Assembly: GCA_022749895.1 (NCBI GenBank)
Contig: JAKIWS010000010.1
Location: forward strand, 1-50,829
Direction of reading: 5' to 3'
Length of the DNA: 50,829 nucleotides
Origin: Thermoplasmata archaeon
GTDB taxonomy: Archaea; Thermoplasmatota; Thermoplasmata; Lutacidiplasmatales; UBA184
Part shown: piece after piece, positions 42,709 to 50,829 of the stretch
Layout of the letters: every line of letters begins with the position of its first letter
How positions within the stretch are numbered: position 1 is the first letter of the stretch
Made by a program: the position numbers and the translations under genes
The notes under the pieces: model-generated
Told to the model about the DNA's origin: nothing
The model's input: only the letters and a program-made list of their open reading frames with translations
The model's database searches: none

Positions 42709-43992
42709 TTGACCGCACGCGCGCTCGCCGAGTGGCATCCGCTGCGCCGGGTGGTGGTGCGGCCTCCGGGGTTGGAGGCGTTCTTCGGCCTCCTCGAGCC
42801 GTACACGAGCCTCTACGAGCGGGTCTTCTCGCTGAGCAAGGCTCGGCGGGAGCACGACGAGCTCGTCGAGACCCTCCGCTCGGGATTTGGCGTCCACGTC
42901 CAGAACTTGGACCAGATGGTGCTCCAGGCGGCGGGCCGTCACCCGGAGGTCGCCCGGGAGCTCGTCGACCGGGTCGTCCGGACGGTGACCTTCACCGGAC
43001 CCGGGGCCGGGCGGGCCCGTCGGGAGTTCCGCGGGACCGTCCAGCTGCTCGACGGGGAGCAGCTGATCCAGACGCTGATTCTGGCGCCATCGCTGAGGTT
43101 CGAGCGGGGTCGGGGCGCCCGCTCCGTCTCCTCCTTCACGACTCTGCGCGTCCCGTTGACCAACCTGTTCTTCCTCCGCGACCAACAGGCGGTTACCGAC
43201 CGGGGGATCGTCATGGGACGGTTGGCGAAGCCGCAGCGTCGTCGGGAGACCGAGATCACGAGCTTCGCCTGGCGGTCGACCGGCGACCCCCCGGTCGCCG
43301 AGATCCGCACGGGGACCTTCGAGGGCGGGGACTACCTTCCCGCCGGCGAGTTCGCGCTCGTCGGGACCGGGGACCGGACGAGCCCGACCGGTGTGAAAGA
43401 ACTGCTGGAGAGCGGGGTGGGGGTCCCGGAGATAGGGGTCGTCCACCAGCCCCGGCACCCGCTAGTGCCCACGCCGGACCCGATGGTCAACATGCACCTC
43501 GACACCTACCTCAATTTTCCGGGGGACGGGATCGCGGTCGGGTACCGGGAGATGCTCGAGAGCGCTCGGGTCGAGGTCTACCTCCGGGACTCCGGCGCCT
43601 ACCACCGGTCCCACGAGACGCGGCTGCTGCCATACCTCGAGAAGGCCCACGGTTTCCGCGTGATCGGGATATCGACGCTGGAGCAGCTCTGCTACGCGAC
43701 CAATTTCCTCACGATCCGCGACCGCACGATTGTCGTCCCAGATGTAGCCCGCAATGCGGAGCGCGTGCTCACCCACCTCCGCTCGGTCGCCGAGCGTCAG
43801 CCGGCTCGGTACCACCGCCTCTACCTGCGCGCGGTCCAGGACCTGGGGCGCCTACGGGCCGAGGGGGCGTTCTTCCCCCACAGCCCGGAAGCGAAGGCGA
43901 CCGGCCTCACGTCGGTCGAGGTCCCGCTCGAGAACTTGACCGGTGCCTTCGGAGGGGCGCACTGCCTCACGGCCTCGCTGGAGCGGGCCTAG
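42709..43992 (+). CDS. arcA: Arginine deiminase
   Basis: A 427-residue enzyme of the guanidino-group-modifying superfamily, which hydrolyses arginine to citrulline and ammonia. Conserved blocks are NLFFLRDQQAV (near 150), GTFEGGDYLP (EGGD near 204, substrate guanidine), MVNMHLDTYLNF (HLD near 263, catalytic His) and FGGAHCLTASL at the C-terminus with the nucleophile Cys. All are intact, and the length fits ADI (about 410). The start was taken at TTG 42709, because upstream in-frame codons overlap the divergent methyltransferase start and precede the TATA-like box. No ornithine transcarbamylase or carbamate kinase gene is next to it, so energy production by the full ADI pathway cannot be claimed. 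Confidence 0.88.
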   Translation: MTARALAEWHPLRRVVVRPPGLEAFFGLLEPYTSLYERVFSLSKARREHDELVETLRSGFGVHVQNLDQMVLQAAGRHPEVARELVDRVVRTVTFTGPGAGRARREFRGTVQLLDGEQLIQTLILAPSLRFERGRGARSVSSFTTLRVPLTNLFFLRDQQAVTDRGIVMGRLAKPQRRRETEITSFAWRSTGDPPVAEIRTGTFEGGDYLPAGEFALVGTGDRTSPTGVKELLESGVGVPEIGVVHQPRHPLVPTPDPMVNMHLDTYLNFPGDGIAVGYREMLESARVEVYLRDSGAYHRSHETRLLPYLEKAHGFRVIGISTLEQLCYATNFLTIRDRTIVVPDVARNAERVLTHLRSVAERQPARYHRLYLRAVQDLGRLRAEGAFFPHSPEAKATGLTSVEVPLENLTGAFGGAHCLTASLERA

Positions 43993-43996
43993 CGGG

Positions 43997-44326
43997 TCAG
44001 CGGGCGGGGGTCGCGAGAAGACGGCCCAGTCCGGCTTCGCTCGGGGAAATCGGCGAGACCGACGTCACGAGCCGCACGACGACCCCGGGCGAAGGGGCGT
44101 TGCGTCCGTGGCCGAGTCGATGCTCAACGACCGACAGGAGCTCCCGGCGCGAGCGCTCCGGAAGCGACGCCAGTCGACGCGGGTCGCGCGCGCGGATGGC
44201 GCGGTCGACCGCGCGGAGCAGACCCGTGCGGCGATCGTGCGTCAGCGCCGGGACGAGCTGCTGCTCGAGGAACCGAAGCAGCTCGTTGTCGGTCGCGTCC
44301 GGTTGAACGGGGGAGTAGGAGGGCAT
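43997..44326 (-). CDS. Small protein of unknown function
   Basis: A 109-residue protein (ATG 44326) with a helical N-terminal half (NELLRFLEQQLVPALTHDRRTGLLRAVDRAIRARDPRRLASLPERSRRELLSVVEHRLG) and a less ordered end. A TATA-like aggattaagt (leftward, 44391-44400) lies about 65 bases upstream. It is convergent with the arginine deiminase gene, 4 bases away. I do not recognise it. Confidence 0.5.
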   Translation of the reverse strand: MPSYSPVQPDATDNELLRFLEQQLVPALTHDRRTGLLRAVDRAIRARDPRRLASLPERSRRELLSVVEHRLGHGRNAPSPGVVVRLVTSVSPISPSEAGLGRLLATPAR

Positions 44327-44392
44327 GCTCGTCGGGGGATTCCGCGGCCACGCAGGTCGCGTCGCTCTCCGAGGGATGTCGGCTGCCGGGAC

Positions 44393-45331
44393 TTAATCCT
44401 CTCCCCGTGAACGCACCCGGGAGGGGCCCTTGCCTCGCCTCGTCTCGGTCGCCCCGAGCGCGCGCAGACGGTTCGCGGCCTCGGTCAGGTACCCTGCTTC
44501 GAGATCGAAGCCAACGAACGGAACATCGAGGTGGAATGCGGCCTCGGCGGACGGACCGATCCCCACAAACGGGTCGGCGACCAGGTGGAGGCGACGGACC
44601 CCGTGCAGGCGGAGGCACCGTTCGGGCAGCTCGGGCGGGAAGCTCGCCGGATGCGGTCGGTCGGTGCGCCGTCGACGGATCGTGGGATACGGGAGGAACC
44701 ACGTGTTCCCCCGGCAGCGCACGCCGCGGGCGGCGCCACGCCACCGCCCGACGTTCGACGTGTCCTGATACGCGACGCCGACCGCGAGGCGGTCCAACGG
44801 GACGTCGCCCCGGCGAGAGAAATGGAATATGTACTCGTGCGCGCCGTGGAGGTACCGCTCCGAGTTGACCGGCTTGTAGTGGCCGACCGCGAGGTCCCGG
44901 GTGACGCCTGCCTCGCGCCCGATCGCGGAGCGTGGGATCGCGATCGACTTGACCCAGTGAATGACGTTCTGGAGGACGAACGTTTCCCCGACCACCTGCG
45001 CGACCTTCCACGGTCGGGCCGGGTCGCGCGGTGGCCCCCCGACGTTCAGGAAGAACGAGCCCGCCGGTGCGAGCGCCCAGTCGACCGCATCGCGGAGCCG
45101 CCCAATCCAGCGGAGGTACTCCGCGATCGGGCGGTCGTCCCGGTAAGCACCGTACTTCACTCCGACGTTGTAGGGTGGTGAGGTGACGATGGCATCGACC
45201 GTCCGCCGACGGAGGCGAGTGCGGAACCCCTTGAGCGAGTCCTCGTTCCAGAGGACGATTGGCACGCCGGACGCCGAGGTGAAGTTCGAAAAGGGGGCGC
45301 CCCGCGGGGCACGAACTCCCCGGCCGGGCAC
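44393..45331 (-). CDS. TSPPY-type DNA methyltransferase (N4-cytosine or N6-adenine), orphan
   Basis: A 312-residue enzyme of the beta group. The catalytic motif IV TSPPYNVGVKYG is at about residue 50 and the SAM-binding motif I DPFVGIGPSAEAAFHLDVPFVGFDLE is near the C-terminus; this circularly permuted order defines the group. The TSPPY form is more usual in N4-cytosine enzymes than DPPY. No restriction endonuclease gene is adjacent, so it may be a stand-alone methylase. The start is uncertain: GTG 45331, or GTG 45265 just before PIVLWNEDSL, which a TATA-like gttaactgac at 45351-45360 would favour. Confidence 0.87.
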   Translation of the reverse strand: MPGRGVRAPRGAPFSNFTSASGVPIVLWNEDSLKGFRTRLRRRTVDAIVTSPPYNVGVKYGAYRDDRPIAEYLRWIGRLRDAVDWALAPAGSFFLNVGGPPRDPARPWKVAQVVGETFVLQNVIHWVKSIAIPRSAIGREAGVTRDLAVGHYKPVNSERYLHGAHEYIFHFSRRGDVPLDRLAVGVAYQDTSNVGRWRGAARGVRCRGNTWFLPYPTIRRRRTDRPHPASFPPELPERCLRLHGVRRLHLVADPFVGIGPSAEAAFHLDVPFVGFDLEAGYLTEAANRLRALGATETRRGKGPSRVRSRGED

Positions 45332-45438
45332 CCCGGGCCGACGGACGACCGTCAGTTAACGGGTCCTAGTCGCCTTGCGAAATCAGCGATTGGCCCGAAG
45401 AGGGATCTTCCCGTTCGGTCGCAACGAGATTCCGGAAG

Positions 45439-48400
45439 TCAACACCTCGACAATTCTTCGTCTGCCCCAGGGCCCTCCCCGAGTGTCTCGCCCCGCGGCT
45501 CCTCGCCGGCTCGAGGACCCGGGGCACCGCCTCGCCGGCGTCGGAGAATCGCGATCGCGACAATTCCGCCAGCGCCCGCGATAGCCGCCGTCACCGCCAA
45601 GAGTTCCGCCAGGGAGGCACTCGGGGCGGAGCCCACCGGCGCCGGACCGCCCGACGGCGCGAGGGCTACGGATAGGTTGAGAGGGGCACTGGTCGCCACG
45701 AATCCGTTCGAGTCGGTCACGTTCGCCCATATCGAGTAGGTCCCGGGTCTGACCGTACAGGTGAAGGAAGGTTGATTGATCGTGAAACGGGAGACACAGA
45801 GAGAGGAGATTCCACCCCAGACGATGAACGGCTGGCCAGAACCTGAAGTGGTCAGAACGGACAGAGTAAGATTCTGCCCCGCCACCGGCGAAGCGGGGGA
45901 GGCGTGAGGCGCGCTGATCGTGGGGTCACGGAACGCTACAAAGGGCAGCGAAGCCGAGGTTACGTTGAGCCGAGCCGCATAGTCGAGCTGGACGTGCACG
46001 GATCCGTCCCCTGGGTTCGACGGGCGGCAGGTTATGATTGTAACGTTCGCGGAAGAGCAGCCCGCGGGAAGGCCGATCCAACTTAAACGACCGAATCCCG
46101 GCACCCCCGTGACCGCGCTGGAGAAGGTCACGGACTGCCCGACATCGGCGGACGCGCGTGTCGGCGTGGGAGTGGCGAGAAGCGGAGGCGCCCAGACCTC
46201 GACCGTGGTGGGCGCGCTCGCCGCTTCGTATCCGGCTTCGTCTACGACGACTATTGAGACTCCGCCATCCGAAGCCGCCGAAGGGGTGCAGAGAATCGAG
46301 CTCGCATCGGCGGAGCTGCAACCGGGTGGCAACCCGAACCACGTGTAGCCGAACGTGCCGGTGCCGCCTCGTACGCTCACGTTCAGGGCGAGAGACTGGC
46401 CGATGAACAGGTGATTCGGAGTCGCCGAAATCGCCGAGACGGTCGGGTCTGGATTGACGGAGATCTGCAATCCGGGGCTGGTAGCGCTTTGGCCGGTCGT
46501 CGTAACGATGTGCACCGAAACGACGAAGGTTCCCGACGAGCTGACAGTGCACACGAGATGCGAGCTATTTTGGCCAGGGCACCCGGGGAGCCCCGACCAG
46601 GTGATGGTCGGAGACCCCGTCTCCCCGGTCGCCGAGACGTCCAGCGACACAGACTCCCCAAGGTCGACGGCCGATCGGTTGGCCACAAGCGGCAACACAA
46701 TGAGGAGATCGGGGACGACAAGTCCCCAGAGATCGGACTCCCCGCCTCCGGTGCCGCCCGTGAGCCAGAATGTCTGCGCGGAAGGATCGTAGGCCATCGA
46801 CGTGAGGGCGCGGACCCCTGGGTTCGGGGTTAGGTTGAGCACGGACCAGCTCCCATTCGAGAACAGCCAGGTTTCGACGTCCCGGCCGATCGACGGTTCC
46901 CCGCCGTAGAGGGGGAGGAATGGAACGATTGCGGCGCCCGCCGTAGCAGCACCGAAGCGGCCCGTCGGAGCATTCGCCGATCGGACCGTTTTCCACGTGC
47001 GATTCTCGAACTCCCAGGTGTCATTGAGCGTGGACGTCCCGGAGCAACCATACGACTCCGCCCCGGCGGTCCCGCATCCGCCGAACATCACGACGCGTCC
47101 GCCCAACCAGTCGGTGGCGGCGGCGGCCCACGCTCGAGCCGAAGGACCGGAGCTCGGAGTGACCATGATCCAACTACCGTTCCGGAACAACCAGGTGTCT
47201 TGGAACGTTCCAGAGTTGTCCGAGCCTCCGAAAAGTACGAGGTCGGCGCCGCTTGGATCGTAAACAAGGGTCGCGCCGTAGCGGGAGGAAGGGGCGACCG
47301 ACGTCGCGAGCTGGGTCCAGTTGCCGGAACGGTACACCCACGTGTCGTTTAGCAAACCGCTCACGGACAGCGTCGCACCGCCGAAGAGGACCGTCTCGCC
47401 GAGCGACGGATCGTACGCGAGCGACGCTCCGGCTCGAGCGGTCGGATCGCCGACCGGCCGCTGGTGGGTCCAGGCCCCGGCAGAGAGCGTCCACGTGTCG
47501 CCAACGTAGTCTCCCACAGTCGCGCAGAACTGGCAATGGAGGAACCCCCCGAAGAGTAGGTCAGCCCCGTCTGCGGCGTCGTACGTCATCGCGGAGCCAT
47601 CCAGAACCTTCGGCGCGGGAGGCCCGACAAGGAGAATCCACGTTGTCCCGTTGACTAGCCACGTATCGTTCAATAGGACGAACGACGAGTAGCCGTATCC
47701 ACCGGCGCCTCCAGTCACGACCACCCCGCCCAGGGCCGGATCGTAGGCCATCGTCGCCAATTGGGCGGCCGCCGGGGCGGGAATCGGGAAGTACTGTCGC
47801 CAGACCCCGGCGGCGAACGTCCATGTCCCTGCGCCACCGAACTGATCCAGACCCCCGTACAACTCGACGACGCTTGCGTTAACGTCGTAGGCCATGGCAT
47901 CCCACTCCCCGGGTGGGGGCGACGAGGTGACCGTGAGCTGAGACCATGTTCCTCCGGAAAAGCTCCATGTGTCGTTTGCATAGATGAGTCCCGACTCGTA
48001 CCCACCGAAGAGAATCGCGTAACCGTCGAGCCCGTCGTACGTCATCGCCGCGCCGGAGCGCGGAGATGGAGCGTGCGCGGGCGTTACGTTGGTCCACGAA
48101 CCCGCCGCGAACGCCCAGGTGTCGTTCCGCGTGGCCTGGGCAGACCCGAAACCGCCGAACAGAATGACCTCCCTGGCCACCGGGTCGTACGTCACTGAGG
48201 CATCGCTCCGCGGTGCGGGCGACGAGGTTGGGGTGAGCTTGGACCAAGTACCCCCGGAAAATTTCCAAGTGTCCCCCAACACACTCCCGTTGTACCCCCC
48301 AAAAAGAAGGGTATAATTGTCGCGGACATCAAAGATCATCGCGCCGAATCCGCGCGCCGCCGGCGAGGTGACCGGATTCAGCTGCGTCCAACCCGAGGCC

Positions 48401-48876
48401 GTGTACTTCCAGGTCTCCGACGAGAAGAGGCCAAAATCGTACCCGCCGAAGACGAGCGCGGCGCCTTGGTTAGGGTCGTAGACCATCATCTCCCCGTCGA
48501 CCTTCGAGGGACCGAGCGGAGTCGCCGGGGCGGCCGGGTGAATCCATGTCCAGCTTGTCCCTAACGATGGGCCCTTGCAAGTCGCAATCGACTGAACCGA
48601 GCCTGATGTCCGCTCGCACTTTGGTACGGCGCCGTTTGCTCTGTTCAACTCGTGCCGGGACGGGAGGACCGTGTTCGAGCATTGGTGGCCGGTGAGAGAA
48701 ACCGAGCAACTAGAGGGCCGAGCAACGAGCGAGCTCGCGCTCTGCGCTGCCGATTGGAGTGAGATCGCTCGTGCATGACCCGTGGGGGAACTCCCTGCCG
48801 GACTGTTCCGAGTCTCTCCAAGCTCTTCCGTAGCCGCGAGCAGAAGGGCGATCAAGATCGTCAAGGAGATTCTCAC
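45439..48876 (-). CDS. Large surface protein with kelch-like propeller and Ig-like domains
   Basis: A 1145-residue protein from GTG 48876, which has a run of G before it and starts a signal peptide (RISLTILIALLLAATEE). The frame is open to 49308, but only through transposase remains. About a dozen kelch-like units follow, each with MxYDxxxGxxxLFGG and NDTW-F-GxW; these are enough for two propellers. Next come four or so modules with the core W-GLPxGCxxxxxxxLxCxPSxxG, similar to the one in the protein at 34381, then a C-terminal membrane helix (LAELLAVTAAIAGAGGIVAIAIL) and RRRRGG. N-glycosylation sequons are frequent. It is anchored at the cell surface, probably for adhesion or glycan binding. 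Confidence 0.82.
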   Translation of the reverse strand: MRISLTILIALLLAATEELGETRNSPAGSSPTGHARAISLQSAAQSASSLVARPSSCSVSLTGHQCSNTVLPSRHELNRANGAVPKCERTSGSVQSIATCKGPSLGTSWTWIHPAAPATPLGPSKVDGEMMVYDPNQGAALVFGGYDFGLFSSETWKYTASGWTQLNPVTSPAARGFGAMIFDVRDNYTLLFGGYNGSVLGDTWKFSGGTWSKLTPTSSPAPRSDASVTYDPVAREVILFGGFGSAQATRNDTWAFAAGSWTNVTPAHAPSPRSGAAMTYDGLDGYAILFGGYESGLIYANDTWSFSGGTWSQLTVTSSPPPGEWDAMAYDVNASVVELYGGLDQFGGAGTWTFAAGVWRQYFPIPAPAAAQLATMAYDPALGGVVVTGGAGGYGYSSFVLLNDTWLVNGTTWILLVGPPAPKVLDGSAMTYDAADGADLLFGGFLHCQFCATVGDYVGDTWTLSAGAWTHQRPVGDPTARAGASLAYDPSLGETVLFGGATLSVSGLLNDTWVYRSGNWTQLATSVAPSSRYGATLVYDPSGADLVLFGGSDNSGTFQDTWLFRNGSWIMVTPSSGPSARAWAAAATDWLGGRVVMFGGCGTAGAESYGCSGTSTLNDTWEFENRTWKTVRSANAPTGRFGAATAGAAIVPFLPLYGGEPSIGRDVETWLFSNGSWSVLNLTPNPGVRALTSMAYDPSAQTFWLTGGTGGGESDLWGLVVPDLLIVLPLVANRSAVDLGESVSLDVSATGETGSPTITWSGLPGCPGQNSSHLVCTVSSSGTFVVSVHIVTTTGQSATSPGLQISVNPDPTVSAISATPNHLFIGQSLALNVSVRGGTGTFGYTWFGLPPGCSSADASSILCTPSAASDGGVSIVVVDEAGYEAASAPTTVEVWAPPLLATPTPTRASADVGQSVTFSSAVTGVPGFGRLSWIGLPAGCSSANVTIITCRPSNPGDGSVHVQLDYAARLNVTSASLPFVAFRDPTISAPHASPASPVAGQNLTLSVLTTSGSGQPFIVWGGISSLCVSRFTINQPSFTCTVRPGTYSIWANVTDSNGFVATSAPLNLSVALAPSGGPAPVGSAPSASLAELLAVTAAIAGAGGIVAIAILRRRRGGAPGPRAGEEPRGETLGEGPGADEELSRC

Positions 48877-49184
48877 CCCCCCATGCCCTCCCGTCCGGGA
48901 CGAGGCGAACACGCGACTCTTCCAGCCCCTCACACCAATCCTAGCGACTACATGCTGGTCGGATTTGAGCCTCCGCCCGGGTCGTTGGGGCCGACGGTCC
49001 TCAGCGGGGCTCGCGGGGCGGCCAGGAAGGATGTCGGAGTCTAGGACGGCCGCCTCCACCCCGGTACTTTCGGTTTTGTACGACCGTCCCTCCGGACCGT
49101 GTCTTGGAATCCTTTCTCCCGCGCCTTCCGCTCCGTGTTGCGATAGTTCACGCATGCGTACAGCGCGGCGCCAACTTGCTCCAC
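48877..49184. other. Spacer between surface-protein gene and transposase remnant
   Basis: About 300 bases with no convincing gene. It should hold the promoter of the leftward surface-protein gene, but I see only weak AT-rich patches (for example near 48950). Confidence 0.3.
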
Positions 49185-50137
49185 CTAGGTAACCGTCTCG
49201 CCGGGTGGCGCCAGCCGCTGCAGCTCTCCTGCGAGACACTCCATCGGATTCAGCCAGCTCGCCTTCGTCGGACTCGGGATGAACATCATTCAGTTCGACG
49301 ACGCACACTCCCGCACCACGGGCGTCCAGTGCGTGCTCGCGTTATCTTGGATCAACCAGACCAACTCGTTCGGGGGATACTCCGACCGGAGCTGTTGGAG
49401 GAACTCCAGTCAGTTTACCGAGTTCTTGGTCTGGTAGACCCGTCCTCGCAATCGCTGATGGAAGACGTTGAGCCCGAGGAAGTATTACGTTGTCAGACAC
49501 TTCCTCGAATACTCGGCGGGGATCTGCCCCGGCCGTGTCTTGGGGAACCACCCTCGCCTCCGCGAGGGATAAGTAGAATGGGTCCGATCTCGTCGGCGCT
49601 GAGGACGATCGGGGGGTGGTAGGACTGGTCGGTGAGCCGCTCGATCCGTTGCTTCTTCTTCTCGAACTCCGGGTTGGTGCTCTGCTTCCAGGTTCGGATC
49701 GATTGCTGCGAGACATCCGCTTCGTGGAGGACTACCCGGAGCCACTCTTCGCCGATCGTCTCCACGATCCCCCGCTTGATCGCTTTCGCTCGAAGTCGCC
49801 CGAGGGTCCACTCGGCGTAGGGAGGCCGAGGTCCTTCGGTCGGCTCGTCGCGAGCTCCACGAGCCCCTTGCGGTGCCCTTCGGTGAATCGGGACAGACGC
49901 CCTGGCCCACCTTCGGCTTGAGCACCGCGAGGCCATTCTAGTTGAACGCCCGGATCAGCTCCCGAATGTAATCTTCGCTCATCAGAGCCACGAGCGCGAT
50001 CTTCGGAGGAGAGAATCCCTGGGCGCTGGCCAGGATCACCTTGGCGCGTTTGAACTCGACGCGTCCTGACCGTGCCGAACGATGCGACGAATCTTCTCAC
50101 CTTCCTCGGGGCTCAACCCCCGAACCCGGATGACCAT
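49185..50137 (-). pseudogene. Decayed IS630-type transposase gene
   Basis: Reading leftward from ATG 50137, pieces of an IS630/Tc1-like transposase lie in changing frames. MVIRVRGLSPEEGEKIRRIVRHG comes first; then, after a shift, VEFKRAKVILASAQGFSPPKIALVALM...ELIRAFN and a stop. After another shift come AEWTLGRLRAKAIKRGIVETIGEEWLRVVL, SIRTWKQSTNPEFEKKKQRI and VLSADEIGPI (the first catalytic Asp region). Last come LVWLIQDNASTHWTP (the second Asp of DDE), a stop, and TKASWLNPMECLAGELQRL. At least three internal stops and two frameshifts make it inactive. Its size (about 950 bases) fits one complete copy. I could not define terminal inverted repeats. Confidence 0.85.
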
Positions 50138-50207
50138 GCCTCGAGTGAGGCATAGGCCGGCTTAGTACTTCGGGTGAGAAGATCAGACAACTTTCCCGGT
50201 CGCCACA

Positions 50208-50829
50208 CTAACTCGCCGCGCGCGGGAGCTTCATCCGTTCCATCTCGGCGCGGGCTTCGGCGAGCGCCTTGTCGGGCTCCTTGTAGTAGAACGCGACCAA
50301 CTGGCCCACGTCCCGGTGGGTGAACGGGTGCTGCCGGGTCGCCTGGGCCTCCTTCATCCGGAGGTACTCGAGGACCTCGACGCGGTTGCGGACCTCCCGC
50401 TCCATCTCCTTCATCGTCCAGTTCTTCATGATCGCGACGCGTTCGTAGACGTAGGAGTGTCCGCTGAACAGGAACGTGTCGTCGGCGGGGTTCCACGAGT
50501 AGACGGAGTTCGTGATGAGCTCGTTCGTCTCGGGGTCGAGCCCGACGATCTCGGTCAACGACTGCACGCGCCGGGTCATCTTCGTCCCGACCTTGACCTG
50601 CCGCTGCAGGAGCACCAGGTTGAGCGCGCTCACCAGCGAGCGCGGCAGCGTGATCGGGGGGTTCTCCATCCGGTGGACCATCGCGCTCACGGATTCCGCG
50701 TGGAACGTCGTGTAGCAGGTCTTCCCGGTCGCCATCGCCTGGAAGACGATGAACGCCTCGGCGCCCCGCACCTCCCCGACCATCAGGTACTGCGGCCGCT
50801 GGCGCAACGCGGTCGCGAGGAGGTCGAAC
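50208..50829 (-). CDS. Type II/IV secretion system ATPase (archaellum/pilus type), truncated by the window edge
   Basis: The C-terminal 206 residues or so of a hexameric secretion ATPase of the TadA/FlaI/PilB class. The frame runs off the right edge (FDLLATALRQRPQYLMVGEVRGAEA...). Visible parts are the end of the Walker B region (YLMVGEVRG with the catalytic Glu), the His-box TTFHAESV, and the C-terminal helices. Such ATPases power assembly of archaella or type IV pili on the cytosolic face of the membrane. The Walker A motif lies outside the window. Whether it is ArlI-type or a general adhesion-pilus ATPase cannot be decided from this part. Confidence 0.88.
   Translation of the reverse strand, partial: FDLLATALRQRPQYLMVGEVRGAEAFIVFQAMATGKTCYTTFHAESVSAMVHRMENPPITLPRSLVSALNLVLLQRQVKVGTKMTRRVQSLTEIVGLDPETNELITNSVYSWNPADDTFLFSGHSYVYERVAIMKNWTMKEMEREVRNRVEVLEYLRMKEAQATRQHPFTHRDVGQLVAFYYKEPDKALAEARAEMERMKLPRAAS

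Noticed and set aside
48877-49308. An N-terminal extension of the large kelch protein
   Set aside because: It runs through transposase remains in another frame, and the signal peptide begins right after GTG 48876.

Overview
The window looks like a piece of a high-GC archaeal chromosome, most likely a terrestrial Thermoplasmatota relative. This rests on an archaeal ribosomal protein (eS1/S3Ae), a CAU tRNA with a canonical-position intron, TATA-box promoters placed about 25 bases before short-leader or leaderless starts, an archaeal type IV pilus/archaellum-type secretion ATPase, and many surface proteins with PKD, kelch-like and 'ESGLPxGTxWSVT' domains of the kind common in Thermoplasmata. The exact lineage is inference.

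Left flank (1-16 kb): a 5'-truncated DUF885 protein, a small membrane protein, an AMP-forming acetyl-CoA synthetase, a ribbon-helix-helix regulator and a luciferase-like oxidoreductase. Next comes a leftward surface-polysaccharide locus: a clan GH-A-like secreted glycosidase, a processive family 2 glycosyltransferase and a PKD membrane protein, with a second related glycosidase nearby. An alkyltransferase-like DNA-repair protein, a degenerate Nudix protein, a GNAT acetyltransferase and a RelE-type toxin-antitoxin pair follow.

Central island (16.2-34.2 kb): a near-perfect 35-bp direct repeat (34/35 identical) at 16246 and 34204 brackets about 18 kb. A third, diverged copy at 15358 brackets the toxin-antitoxin pair. 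Inside the island is a leftward five-gene cluster (1189, 558, 415, 2041 and 644 aa) with stop/start overlaps or a 2-base gap at each junction. It is led by a DUF6603-type protein and driven by a clear TATA promoter. An LCAT/PDAT-like serine acyltransferase or lipase is transcribed divergently from the same intergenic region. None of these six proteins has an evident signal peptide. A fragment resembling the N-terminal domain of an archaeal tyrosine recombinase lies just inside the right repeat. Base composition is visibly AT-richer around the acyltransferase and the 5' half of the DUF6603 gene. This island is the best candidate for an undescribed system: a co-translated set of very large proteins of unknown function plus a lipid-acting enzyme, carried on what looks like an integrated element.

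Right flank (34.3-50.8 kb): a kelch/PKD surface protein, tRNA-CAU with intron, eS1, a BchI/MoxR-like AAA+ ATPase coupled to a von Willebrand A protein whose N-terminal part lacks a normal start codon, a helical small protein, a SAM methyltransferase, a stand-alone arginine deiminase, a small unknown protein, an orphan TSPPY-type DNA methyltransferase, a second and larger kelch/Ig-like surface protein, a decayed IS630-type transposase gene, and the C-terminal part of a type II/IV secretion ATPase running off the right edge. No rRNA gene, CRISPR array or replication origin was seen.
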